Below, piece after piece: positions 1 through 11,261 of a stretch of 64,000 bases of DNA. The translations under genes and the position numbers were made by a program. Every line of letters begins with the position of its first letter. Position 1 is the stretch's first letter. The DNA comes from Liquidambar formosana. Its lineage: Eukaryota > Streptophyta > Magnoliopsida > Saxifragales > Altingiaceae. The notes below the pieces were generated by a model. It had not been told where the DNA came from and ran no database searches. It saw nothing but the letters and a program-made list of their open reading frames with translations. The DNA lies in contig CM077827.1 in assembly GCA_039720395.1 (NCBI GenBank), positions 17,595,822 through 17,659,821 of the forward strand, read 5' to 3'.

Positions 1-2689
1 AATTAAATGAAATTGTTTTGTTTAAATAAGGAAACCCTAATATTGGATATTAGAGTTATTTTAGGAAACTTTATATGTTTCTATTAATTTGATTAATTGA
101 ACTAAATGTCTTAAATGTTAAGACTTTATTTAATTATGGATATTTTTGTTTAAACCTAATAAGATTAGGATGCATTAATGAGATTAATGTAAATCATTCA
201 AGAGAATTACCATAATGCCCATATGTCTTAATGCTTACAGTTTTTCTTTACATTATGCAATGAGATTGTATGTATGTGTTTGGATGATGATTATGGACTA
301 TACCCCTTAAACCAATTGTGATTGGCCGTCTTATGAATGGGTTATAATAATTTTTCAAGAGTTGTAATTTTATTATGGTGATGTAATTTATTATTTGGGG
401 CTAGCATGCCACCTTCCCTCTCTCTCTATCATTCTCTTATGTACCCCACATTCCCCTTATGTATCCCTTTCTATATATTATGTAAATTTTATGTAATCGA
501 GAGCGCACTAAGGAGCATGGTGGACCCAAAGGAGTATGATGGAGCCCAACAAGCCAATGGTGGAGACTAACAAGCCAATGGTGGAGACCATCAAGCCAAG
601 GGAGCAGATTGAAAGACTTGAAAGCTTAGAGAAGTGTTTCAAGAAAGCATGCATGTTACGAATGGTTTATTTTACGATCACCTACACCCACCTTAGACCT
701 TGGATTCAATCTATTGGCTTGGATTGAATCCTCTCAAAGTCCATAATCATCATAGTGGGAGCTTTAAATTTATGAGATAATTGTATTAGCTCCAATACCA
801 TAGTTTGGTATATGTTACCTATTCACTTAGGGACTAATATCAAAATATGGTACTTTATATATGTTGATATATAATAGCATGCGATGTATGATTTATAATA
901 GCATGAGATGTATGATTATAAATAGCATAATTTATATGTTTAAATTTTGATACATAGGATGCATGTTAATTTGATGAGACCCTTTAAAACCCCTCTTATT
1001 TAATATTAAGTTGAAAATGGAGAAGTCATTGGGGAATGAATTCTTCATTGCCTTCCATCATTATAGGATCATCTAACGTCCCTTAATGTGGGTACCTGGC
1101 TGCAGACATGTTGGAGCTACCCATGTTAAAGACATTACTTGAAACTATCACATATGAGATATCATGGGGTGCCTAAACTGGTATATACCAAGAAACTAAC
1201 ATGTGAGGTATATATTTGGCGAAACATACCTGTGTGAATGATGGGTTTAACTTAACTAGGGAAGTATTCCAAGAAACTAACATGTGAGGTGTATGTTCCC
1301 TAGAGGCAAAATGATTGGAACTTGCTTATGAAGCAATAGACAAAGAGTTGTCTTCTTATTGTGGGTTAGAAGTCAAGAAACTAACATGTGAGGCTTCTAA
1401 GTCACAGTGGGACCCCAATCCCCATTAGGAATGAGATTCCCGAATTCCATTGGAGGGTGTATGGAATTTGATAAAATAGTGGGAGGTACCATATGATTAA
1501 AGACCCAATCATTATGGATAAAAATGAAATCTAATTCTTTGTTTATGTAGATTACCTAATTACTCACCTCAAAACCCCTATTTCCTAATATAGGATATTG
1601 ATAGTTTGACTAAACCCGATTTCTTTGATTGACTTAGGAAATTGAGAATTGTTCTCAATTCCAAAAGATTGTTTATATGCTATTAGGCCTTTTATTAAAG
1701 GCCCTCCATAAAACATCCTAAGAAGAAAAAGACACTATGCGCAATTGGCATCTTGTTGCCATACTATATGATAGTATTTATGACTAATGAGCTTCAGAAG
1801 CAAAATTAGTCAATGCAAGTGCCTTTGATGTCCTACATCACATACAAAGGTTGTATAGTGAGTAAAATAATACTATAAAGTATAGTAGTTATAAAGGACT
1901 TCTTCTGGACTAGGATATAATAAAAGTTGTTTATTAATAATCATTCTTTTGAAAAATGATTAATCACATAGAATAGCTTGAGAAGCTAGATGTGATTTAA
2001 AATGGAAGCATAGAGGAAAGCAAGTCTTGAAAAGTCAAAGACAAAGAAATATAATTATTTTGTAGTAAATATAAGGTATTGTAAAGGGAACTTGATAAAG
2101 TATCAGTCTTCCTAGAAGAACCAAACTTTTGAAGTTTTGGTTCATGCTCTAAACTAAATTGTTGGTTAGTTCTGCTTCTTGGTTTTTGGATTCTAGTATA
2201 ATCTAAATCGAAGCAGAAAGTTAAGTAGATAATAAGTTACCTTTAAAAATTTTAATAGAGCAAGAGTTGCTAGATTAATTTTGGGAACTTATTTCTTAAC
2301 TAAGTCATTTAAGACATTCTAGAAATTTGATTTCCGAATTTAAATGACTAATTAGAGCGAATGCAACGTATTCCGAGAATACAAGAGATGTAGAGACTCT
2401 CATTTAAATGTAATGATTATGACTTGGTTATGAGATGACCAAACCCATCTTTTACTTGGTGAAGTGAATGAGTTACATTTATAATTTGACTATACATTGT
2501 GATGTATACAGTCATGTAGAGCATGCATTCAATTATAGTAGACTCATCTTAGAATACCATAGCTCAATGGTGAATCTAAGAGAACAAATTGAACCCTATT
2601 AAGATATGGTTTGATCCATGATGAGTTTTACTAATGTATCCATCTAGGATATACCTTAAAATTGCTACATATTGATAATTTAGGGTTCA
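1..2689. other. Decayed sequence without a recognisable gene
   Basis: I see no open gene here. The sequence is AT-rich and probably belongs to the 5' internal part of the copia element whose pol remnants follow, or to an older element beneath it. It does not match the 3' LTR at 4460, so it is not that element's 5' LTR. Visible structure includes a CT-rich stretch near 415-440, a phrase repeated twice near 540-590 (AAGCCAATGGTGGAGAC) and the hairpin series at 1085-1400. Confidence 0.5.
1085..1400 (+). repeat. Hairpins with a constant loop and different stems
   Basis: The 20-mer CAAGAAACTAACATGTGAGG occurs at 1189-1208 and 1270-1289, and at 1374-1393. A weaker relative lies near 1139-1160. Each copy is flanked by complementary arms, and the arms differ: TATACC/GGTATA at the first, GGGAA/TTCCC at the second, TTAGAAG/CTTCTAA at the third. 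The loop is kept while the stems change together. A related stem TGGGTA/TACCCA lies near 1088-1125. Confidence 0.6.
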
Positions 2690-4430
2690 CTCCAGTTTTG
2701 TCCCAATTATATCAGATATGATATGGGAAGAAACCCAACTTATAGAAGTTAAGGCTTGGGCTTGTGCTTCGTATGTCTGGAAACATAATGTAGACAATCT
2801 GGAAATAAGGTCAAGTAAGTGTTGAATTGTGGTATATCCTAAAAGTGGTTGGGATAGTATTTCTATTACTCTAATGAACAAAAGTTGTCCATTAGGATGA
2901 TTGCTGGATTTTCTTGAGAAAGAGTTCATTCAAGAAAGATGCAAAAGTAGATAGAATTTACAGAATTGTTTGTAAAGCCACAAACCAACAAAGATCCAAC
3001 CCTTGCCCCTATTGAGGCAAAACCTTTAATTACACCACATTCTTTTCATAGATCAAATTGGATATTTCTTTAACATAAGAGGGATATTGTATCTCCATTA
3101 GAATGTGAAAGAATTGTTCTTTGGTGATAAAGATCACCAAGATAATCCTATTGATTATGATTAGGCGATGTTTGACATCAACTTGAGAAATGACTAAGAG
3201 TCATTAAATCCAATATGGACAGGTAGAGACCTAAAAGGCTTGGCTATTTAAGAATGTTTTCAACATAGGCAAAAAGTTGTCTATAAAGAAACCTGTTTGA
3301 TAATAGTTATGCTGAAATCCATTTGGATCTTGTTATCTATAAACACACATTTTGAATATAAGATATGTTAAAAAGGATATAAAGATGTTATATCAAATGG
3401 TGAAAAACCATAAAAGTGTATAAGTTATAGAAGTCTATTAATAGACTACAAGGTTCTCATAATTAGAACATCTATAAAGTTGAAGTAATCAAATTGTTTG
3501 ATTTCTCTCATTGTATAGATGGACCATGAGTGTATAAAAGGTTAGTGGGAGTGCGATCGTTTTTCTTTATCCTAAGTATAGATGACATCCTAATCATTAT
3601 GAATGATATATGAATGACATCCTAATCGTTTTGGTTTTTGGAGAAAAACTAATTCATGAAAGATTTGGCAGAAGCATCCAACAAGATCTATAGAGATAGA
3701 TCATATAGATTGCTAAGTATCTCCAAATCATCAAACATAGTTGAAATGTTGAAGGAGTTCAACATGGAGAATTCTAAGGGAGGTCTGATTTACTTCAGAT
3801 AAGAATTCATTATTCAAGGGCATGTGCCCTAGGATAACACAAGTAAGGTTCTTAAAGTGTTAAGAGGCCTTATTCTACACTATGTATTGAACCTGATATC
3901 TATTATGTTGTAATTGTTACAAATAGTTATCAGTCAATTCAAATTTGGAATATTGGATTGTATATGGAAATTGTAAACTCATAGTAGATGGGTATATGGA
4001 TTTGGATATAATCCATATGGGGTATATTTTATATTCACTTTAGTTGGTGAAATACTTAATGGAAGAACTGTATGAAAGATAAAGTGGATTCCATTATTAA
4101 GGGTGAATTAATTGTCGCATTGTCTAGGAGATTGTTTGGATCTATAAGTTCATTTAGAACTTAGAGTTGTTCCTTCCATTGAGTTGCCCACACCTTGTTT
4201 TGTGACAACAATGGGTCTATATCTCAAGTATAGGAATCACGGTCTCATCAAAAGTCCAAACACATAGAGCGGCAATTCCAAGTGATTAGAGGAATCATTG
4301 GAAAAGGTAATAGATACATTACAGAAGATATTATCTACATAAGTTTTTGTAGACCTACTGACTAAAGCTTTAAAACATAATTTGTTATGTCTAAGACCAA
4401 CATCTTGAGAAGATAGGTATGCGATACATG
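2690..4430 (+). pseudogene. Degraded Ty1/copia pol (integrase end, reverse transcriptase, RNase H)
   Basis: No long frame survives, but short translations in shifting frames follow the copia pol order. At 2720-2935 the end of integrase is recognisable, including a segment like KCxxVGYP and a closing FLEKEF-like motif. Near 3560-3590 is a SVDDILI-like reverse transcriptase catalytic motif, followed at 3655-3785 by the MKDLGEA...IYRDRS region. Between 4090 and 4290 are RNase H remnants: the STTEAEY-like segment, then VVPSIELPTP and an SHQKSKHI-like stretch. Near 4345-4380 the LTKAL end is visible. Many stops and frameshifts make it non-functional. The family is certain from motif order; a finer lineage is not. 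Confidence 0.8.
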
Positions 4431-4448
4431 GTCGATTGGCTTTAGTGC

Positions 4449-4459
4449 AAGTGGGAGAT
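4449..4459 (+). other. Polypurine tract of the copia element
   Basis: The purine-rich run AAGTGGGAGAT abuts the TG of the 3' LTR, the usual site for plus-strand priming in Ty1/copia elements. Confidence 0.75.
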
Positions 4460-6118
4460 TGTTAGGATTATGCCCTAGAGCCAATCATAGAGATGATTGT
4501 TTAGGGATTAGGAACAATCATTTGATTTCATTTATGTATGTCACATTTATTATTGATTTAATAAAATGGCTTATTCTATTATGTTTATATGCATCATTTA
4601 TATTTACATAATATGTCCATGGAGTTAGAGTTGAGAATATGGAATTACAAAGAGTTGTAATTTTGAGACTATAGATATATCTCTGTACTAAACTCCTAAA
4701 GCATTCCTAGTTGAAGGTTCACTATGATGGACAGTAATGAACCATAGGACTAGCACTTGTTAGGTTGACTCTATAGGAGGATAGCTAGTCTCAAGCTATT
4801 TGTGTGGAGACACTACAACCAACAAGTGGGTGCCTATTATAAGAATAGGTACACTGAATGTGACCAAAGATATGAGATAAACTGAATGGAGTTTTATCCT
4901 GCCTGTCAATCAGTTTCTCATTGTTATAGTGGTACAAGTAATCCTTAGACCTGAGACACCATAGTTGCCTTATGCATGTAGCTTTAGAAGTTTGATAACA
5001 CTAAGTGCAGATCCTATTCAGGGGTCTGCAAAGGTGTTCATTGGCCCTATTGCTATGTGTGTGAAGGCATGTGAGTGATCAACAAGGGATCCATCACTCT
5101 CAGGAAAAGAGAGAGAATGTCTCATATAGCATTCATAATATAACTCATTAAATCCATGGCCATGGTAGGATGAATATGAAAAGAGTTTCATGAGTTCATC
5201 AATGAGTTGATATCTATGAATGAGTATAAAGTAATTGAACTAGGGACTTGACAGACTTCCATGTCCTATTAGTTCAATTGGAGACATTGTGGTGAAGGAA
5301 GGATGCAATTGTAACCTATAAACTATAACAGAAGGGTTCTTTGTAAATGACTATTCACCTCATTAAGGACCACACCATGAGCCATATGCTAGGTGTTACT
5401 CATGGTTAGTAGAAGCCCTAATTGATATAAGTGAGTTATAATCAATTAGGGAATTGGAAGGAGTTCCAATTAGACCCTAAATGGAAAGCGTTCCATTGTG
5501 CACACCTCGTGCTATTCCTACTACTTGATGATGTGAACCCAATGGGTCACACACTGATCATGCAAGAAGGGCTTTAAAGTCTATGAGTGAAAGGGTTTTT
5601 AGTGAATAAAGAATAGTTCTTTATGGGCCTATTTGTATTTGATACAAATAATAGGGGTTAATGTGCAATTAAGAGTAATTACACATAACCCTATTAGGGT
5701 TTCTTCCCCATGGCCAGCCCCCTTTAGTGGGCTGCCTATATAAGTCACACTTATGTGTGACATGGCATAAGAGGCTTGCACAATAAACCCTAGCCGTCCA
5801 GCCCCTTGGAGGCTCTCTTCTCTCTCTCTCTCTTCTCCACCTCTAGCAACAACAAGGAAGAAGAAAGAAAGGACTTGAAGCTCTAGCTAGGTGTGGATAC
5901 CGTTGGAGGCAGCACACTTGGGCTGCTCATTCACCGCTGTCCGGAATCAAAGCTTGGAGCAAAAAGGAGAAGACAAAAATTCTTTAAGTGTTCTAACCCT
6001 CTTTGTAGTTAGGGTTTGATTTTGTGTTATGCATAGTTAGATTCATGGGATTGGGAATCGTAGGAAAAATTTTTTATATTCCGCACTTCTATTTTTCCCT
6101 CTTGTTCGATTCCCAACA
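4460..6118 (+). repeat. Ty1/copia 3' LTR
   Basis: A 1659-bp LTR that starts TGTTAGGATT and ends CCCAACA. The same sequence occurs reversed at 13028-14685 as a solo LTR and truncated at 32523-33261, which fixes both ends. It lies downstream of pol remnants and a polypurine tract, so it is the 3' LTR; its 5' partner must lie left of the window. It ends inside the antisense PMD gene of element B. A microsatellite-like CT run lies near 5815-5835. Confidence 0.9.
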
Positions 6119-7169
6119 ACATCACCCATGACTTGTCGTAAGACACGCTCCCCTAGGTACCAGTACCTACCCACGGGGCCTTCCAAGAGCACCCTCTTGC
6201 CCGTCAACATCAAGCTAGGAATGCATCGCTTGGGTAGCATTGGTACCCATATCTTCCATGGATTCCATTCAATCTGTTCAAAAATCCAAAATGAGAAATT
6301 GGGGAGTAAAAAGAAAAGGAAAAGAATGGGGAAAGAATTTCACCATATCAGTAGTGAGGCTTGCTAGGCGAGCTCTAGCAAAGGCGTAATCATGACGATT
6401 CGCCGCCCGGATGGATACATAACTAGGAGAGTAATTCTTAAGGGTAGGCCATTTAATGGTTTCCTCAGCAAGGGATGGGCGACATAGGTTGAGGTACTCA
6501 TAGCACCAAACCTGTCAAAAGTTGAGAAAAGAGTCAAAAAGAAAGATAATATAAGGAAAAAAATAAAAAGGAATGAAAGGGAAGTAGCATTACCTCCCAA
6601 ACAAAGGGCATCCCGCCGAAGTCCTTAGTCACACCACGTGACATGTCACACATTGTGCGATACATGGTGGCTAGAGCAGCCCCTCCCCAGTTGAACTTCC
6701 TGATCTTGTCAACATCCTCTATGCTTGCAAGAAGACCCAAAGGAGCTAGGTCGCCCGTCCCGGTAAAGAATGTGCATGAGATCATGTACAGAAGGAATGC
6801 CCTTGTAATGCAATCGGGGCTTGCACCCTCGCTCTCCCTTTGCTTAGCAAACTTGTTGAAAAGCCAAGTGCGTCGCACTGCTTTCTTGATGACCTCGATT
6901 TCCATCCCAAGGTAAGCTAGGAGATAATCCTCATCCGTGTGAGCCTCCTCATAGAATTCCAAGCTTTTGCCTTTAATGCTTAAGCCCGTTATCATGGTGA
7001 AGTCCTTGGGGGTTAGTGTCATCTCCCCGAAGCTAAAATGGAATGTATTGGTGGTGTCCCACCATAGCTCAGACAAGGCTAGCAAAGCTTGCCTATCACA
7101 TTGGTCATTCCATAGAGAATCTAGGAATGGGCTAAAACCAGCCTTTTCGATATAGCCTTTGGTGATGGG
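6119..7169 (-). pseudogene. Plant mobile domain gene of element B, 3' part
   Basis: This is the downstream part of an antisense PMD (aminotransferase-like, PF10536) gene whose first exon lies at 25648-25791. Exon 2 runs from 25078 down to 25008, is interrupted by element A, and resumes at 7164-6594; together they make 642 nt, 214 codons. It shows the PMD pattern of WWDTTNTFHF, then EMTLTPKDF and a helical region. A GT..AG intron (6512-6593) leads to exon 3 (6344-6511, beginning VWCYEYLNL). Another (6274-6343) leads to exon 4 (6273-6119), which has IEWNPW and RYWYLGERV. Exon 4 is cut by the copia LTR at 6118. Broken at two points, so it cannot make a normal product. Domain call is by motif recognition, without a profile search. 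Confidence 0.75.
7165..7169 (+). repeat. Target site duplication of element A, left copy
   Basis: ATGGG directly precedes the 5' LTR and is repeated at 25008-25012 after the 3' LTR. Removing the element and one copy restores the PMD reading frame of element B. Confidence 0.95.
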
Positions 7170-7315
7170 TGTAGACACCCCATTTTGCACCCGATGAGTC
7201 GGATTGGAAACGCCCTGTGATGAGGTTAGTTCATATACTTTGACAAACTTTGGAATTCGCCTACATGAGCCAAAAGAGTTGCAACTAAGAAATATGGTAA
7301 ATTCACGGACATAAA

Positions 7316-7366
7316 TGCGTACGCATTAATATGGGTGCGTACGCATGGAATTATGGTGCGTACGCA
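7316..7366. promoter_or_regulatory. TGCGTACGCA array, three sites, LTR promoter
   Basis: Perfect 10-bp palindromes start at 7316, 7336 and 7357, spaced 20 and 21 bp. They lie about 140 bp upstream of the TATA box. The 3' LTR has the same group at 23599, 23619 and 23640. Confidence 0.85.
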
Positions 7367-7504
7367 TCTTATGCTTCCAGAACCTTTCTTTTCGGGCCAT
7401 TTGCCCTCCAGATCAGAACTCTTTCAAGGAACGTGTTGTAACATGCTTAGGAGACCTAGATTTCGGGAAAAACAGCAGAGACCCCTAATCCTACTTCCTA
7501 TGCC

Positions 7505-7513
7505 TATATATAA
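7505..7513 (+). promoter_or_regulatory. TATA box of the element A LTR
   Basis: TATATATAA about 140 bp downstream of the palindrome group; the likely start of the genomic RNA is some 30 bp further on. The 3' LTR copy is at 23789-23797. Confidence 0.7.
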
Positions 7514-8025
7514 CCCACTAGACACCTGAAGAAGGGGGACGGGGGGAAAAATCAGAGAGAGGAGGAAAGCTATAGAACAAAAGAGAGAGAAGGAAAGAGA
7601 GGAACAGGGAGAGAGTGTAGGAGGCTGCAATTCTGGAGGTTCAAGAAGGAGTAGTCCTTAAAGGAATCAGAGTGGAGAACCCTGAGGGTAACATCTGTAT
7701 TCTGTATGCATAATTTACCTATTAAGCATGAAAATTCATATTTCATAAAGTAATGTGCTGCCATGAATGCCATGATAACTGCATGATATTGATTGCATGT
7801 CATCACATAGTGGACTCTTTCCATAAGAGAACTTAGGACTTTATGCATATTTCTGTATAAGCATCATGCAATAGACTAGGGCTTAATTATATGATGATTT
7901 TGCTGGTATGAAAATCTCCTGTGTTACCATAAAGGTGGTTTCAGACTCTAATCTGCAAAAACGGACATATATGATTTTTGATCTCATATAGTGAGTTTTG
8001 AGAGATGACATAAATCGCCAATAGG

Positions 8026-8097
8026 TGCGTACGCAATTATTGTACTACGTACTCATCAATACGGTGTGCGTACGCAGTAACCAATACCGCGTACGCA
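8026..8097. promoter_or_regulatory. TGCGTACGCA array, four sites, downstream part of LTR
   Basis: Sites start at 8026, 8046, 8067 and 8088, spaced 20, 21 and 21 bp. The second (TACGTACTCA) and fourth (CGCGTACGCA) are variants. In the 3' LTR the second reads TGCGTACTCA, nearer the consensus, so the 5' copy has decayed. Confidence 0.8.
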
Positions 8098-8269
8098 CAT
8101 AAAGTATTGGCAGACAGTTTTTCTTTTATTTTTGTTTATTTTATTTTTCTGTCTACAGCATGATTAGCATGATTTAGGTTTAGTCTATATTCATATTCAT
8201 ATTTATTTTCTGCATATTTTATTTTATTAAGGATGCATGATGTAGACTGATATGTGAGTTCTGTGATTC

Positions 8270-8320
8270 TGCGTGAAATGCCTATTAGGTGCGTACGCAC
8301 CAATAAGTGATGCGTACGCA
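8270..8320. promoter_or_regulatory. TGCGTACGCA array, two full sites and one half site
   Basis: Full palindromes at 8290 and 8311 (21 bp). A half site TGCGT starts at 8270, 20 bp before the first, in the same register. Same arrangement in the 3' LTR at 24553, 24574 and 24595. Confidence 0.75.
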
Positions 8321-8645
8321 CCTTACTTCGGTAGACAGTTTCCCTCTTTATTGTATTTATTATGATAGTTAATTAATTTGCATGGTCATTTCTTTATGTT
8401 TGTTTTATATCTCTTGTTTCCATCATATCATCATGATTTGCGTGCTGCTGTGGTTGAATGAGTAGGGTTGATTTTAGTTAAATATTTAGATTAATTAAAG
8501 CCATCAATCATGTGTGGGGGGCCGGTTCCGACCGGGCGTGGCTGGGTGCCTAACACCTTCCCAGCTGCGTACCCTAGCTCCGAACCCGAATCTCTGGTTA
8601 TGACGACCTAGACCCTGCTAGGGTTCACTCGTTCCCATTATTGGG

Positions 8646-8655
8646 TGGCGACTCC
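8646..8655 (+). other. PBS-like sequence inside U5
   Basis: TGGCGACTCC is identical to the first ten bases of the PBS that begins at 8725. It lies 68 bp from the LTR end. The same ten bases occur in the LTRs of elements B and C at comparable distances. Confidence 0.7.
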
Positions 8656-8724
8656 TCTCCGTGTTAGTCCTTTGAGGCTAATGCGTATTCTCGAACCATG
8701 TGGTACAGGGCGTGGCGCTCACAG

Positions 8725-8742
8725 TGGCGACTCCACTGGGGA
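8725..8742 (+). other. Primer binding site, complementary to tRNA-Arg
   Basis: TGGCGACTCCACTGGGGA starts one base after the LTR. From memory, the 3' end of plant tRNA-Arg (ACG) would give TGGCGACTCCGCTGGGG, so there is one mismatch, a G to A in a CpG context. Tat and Ogre elements commonly use tRNA-Arg. Confidence 0.8.
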
Positions 8743-9677
8743 TAGAGAGCTAGATTCCATATAGTGATTTATGGCTTTACTTAATTTAAATTGTTTAATT
8801 GAAAAAGACCAAAATTGCACACACGCGCACTACCACCCCTTACCCTCGATGACAGTCTGATGAAAGGTACCAGGTCCCATTCGGGCCTATGGTTACTGGA
8901 AGTTGGCATCATCAACCCACAGCCTGTGCCACTAGCCTGTAATAAGCTTGTGAGTACGCTAACGAGCCACTCTTTGAGTGCCCTAGCTTGGGTGACCCTT
9001 GAAGGAGAAGTACCCCATTAACCAACACCACTAGTTACCCCACCAACCTTTGCGTACCCTTGCTTGAATGTGTGCCATGTCATGTTGCATTCATATTAGG
9101 AATTCATCGCGGGCTTGGGATGAGGCCCCCATTATCTATTAGCTATCTCAAGTTGAGCCCGATTGAGGGAAGTTGTGTGATATTGTCATTGGACTTGGAC
9201 TTGTGTAAAATAATAAGAAAAAATACATGGGTCCATGATCCAGAAGAGAGTGAGGTGTGTGTATATTGGGTCGACTTGAGATAATTAATGGACTATGTGG
9301 GTTTAGCACTAGGATAACCGTGTTGGCAATCAAATCCAAAATCCAGCTAAGAATCAAGTCCAAAGCAAGTTATATCCGAACTTAAGCCCGAAAGAATGGA
9401 GAATTATTTGTAATTGGGCCTGACCAAAAAAAAAAAAAGAAGAAGAATGAATATCATGTTCGGGCCCAAATTGTTGAGAGATGAGAGATATTTCTGTATT
9501 GGGCTTAAGTTGGCGAAATAACGGCTTTGTGTCCACTTGTTATACCTTGGGCATTTGAAAGACATAGTAAACATGACAAAGCCCAAGGTGTAGTAAGCAG
9601 TAATTGGGTAATCTTAATGGAACAATGTTATTTATTCAAATGAAGGACATGGGCTTGATAAAGTTACATATGGCTAA
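8743..9677 (+). other. Untranslated leader of element A
   Basis: Between the PBS and gag. I find no convincing gene; the short frames have no recognisable domain. It holds an A-rich run at 9425-9437 and nothing else I can name. Confidence 0.6.
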
Positions 9678-11240
9678 ATGCAGCAAAGGATTGGTCGATC
9701 ACAGAAGAGTGTGCCAGGTTGTGTTTGGGTCCGATCACCTACATCCAACCGACTGAGGAAAGTGGAACCGAAACCAATGGCAGCGGAGCCAACTTTAACC
9801 GATCTCGTAGCTATGTTGCGACAGGATAAGGCAGAAATGAAGGAACTCATCACGGGGTTAACCCAGAGGCTAGAGCATTTAGAGATGGGGGGTAAAGGGT
9901 CATCTGATCAACCCGAAGGTGAAAAGGGAGTCGACAAGGAAGGAGAAGGGAGTGGTGCACCGAAAACTCACGAAGGCGAATCTCACCCTTGGGATGATGA
10001 GGATTTCGCAGATTACATAGCTAGCAGGAAGAATGTTAAAGACAAGGGCAAAGTGGAAGATCCCAGGTTCGATAAGCTAGAGGTGGAGAATCATGAAATG
10101 AGAGAGCAGACAAGGCAGATGAAGGCCGCCTGGCGTAAGTCTCAAGGGATAGACGACTACATGTTTTCTATGCCCGGTGCCACCTCTGAGGCTAGAGTTC
10201 AACTACCCCCTAAATTCAAGATTGCGGATTATGAGAAGTTTGATGGAACTGGCGACCCTAAGCAACATCTGCGTCAGTATATGAGCATAGCTAGAATGAG
10301 GGGCCTAACCTCGGAGCAAATCCACTTCGCGTTTCCACTATCCTTATCTGGTGATGCTTCAAAATGGTATTACAAGCTCGATGAGAAGATAACTGGGACC
10401 TGGGAGGTATTGACCGAGGAGTTCACCAATAAGTACAACTATAATACAGTATTGGATGTAACGTTGAGGGATTTAGAAATGACAAGGCAGAAACCCGATG
10501 AGCTTTTTTCTGAGTTCATAGGGCGATGGAGAGCAAAGGCAGTGAAACTGACAAACAGGCCGGCAGAGATAGATCAAGTCAACATGATCCTGAAAAATCT
10601 GACACCAGTCTATTTCGACAAAATGCTAACCTCATCCGTCATGGATTTCTAGCAACTGTACTAGTGCGGGACCCGAATAGAAGATGCAATAAACAAAGGG
10701 CAGATCGAGACCAGGCCCAAGAGGGTGTTCGGGGCAAACAGTGGCAACAGTGGAGCAAGTGGAGGCAGTAGAATCGGAGGACCAGTGCAAGCAACAGTAG
10801 GGAATGTTCAGCAGACAGAAAGAAAGCCCAGGGTATTTCACGATCTGGGAGTACCCTTGTCCAAAGCATTTGCTAATCTGTCTAGAAGAGGGTACTTACA
10901 GGCCTTGGAACCTCTGCCACTTCCAAACCCAATCCCATCTAACTGGAGGCAGAATGAGTTCTGCGAGTTTCACCAGCGCATCGGTCATAAGATCGACAAT
11001 TGTACTCGGTTGAGACATGTGATACAAGATATGATTAAAGCAGGGAAGCTGCCGCCGCCAGGAGAGGATAAGAAACCCAATGTGCATCGAAATCCCATTC
11101 CCAACCATAACGCACCACCGCCATATGCCAATCTGATTGAAAGAGGACGCGAAAGCGGGGATCCATCTATGCTCATCATTGCAGTGTGCTCACCATGGGA
11201 TGACAGTGACGAAGAAGGGGATATTAAGAAAGGGTTCTAG
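9678..11240 (+). pseudogene. gag: gag of element A
   Basis: The frame opens at 9678; the ATG at 9777 is a likely alternative start because the upstream residues are less like Gag. Residues rich in charged amino acids lead to the retrotransposon Gag core, with FKIADYEKFDGTGDPKQHL, then LSLSGDASKWY and TRQKPDELFSEFIGRWR. After it comes a CxxH...GH...C knuckle-like motif (CEFHQRIGHKIDNC, about 10960-11005). Gag packages the RNA in cytoplasmic particles. The frame is collinear but contains TAG at 10650-10652, 10662-10664 and 11238-11240. At least the first fits CAG to TAG. It continues in the same frame into the protease segment. Confidence 0.88.
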
Positions 11241-11261
11241 GAACAAGTTAAGGAGGACACT

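Larger units (their letters stand above)
7170..8723 (+). repeat. 5' LTR of element A
   Basis: 1554 bp, TGTAGACACC to GCTCACA. It carries three groups of TGCGTACGCA sites, a TATA box at 7505, a GA-rich leader segment near 7550-7620, and a U5 end with a PBS-like TGGCGACTCC at 8646. It is almost identical to 23453-25007. Confidence 0.95.

Noticed and set aside
2687..2929. Minus-strand frame of 80 codons
   Set aside because: It is the shadow of the copia integrase remnant on the plus strand.
8136..8321. Short frames rich in MRTH or VRTH in many places
   Set aside because: They are translations of the TGCGTACGCA palindromes and appear on both strands.
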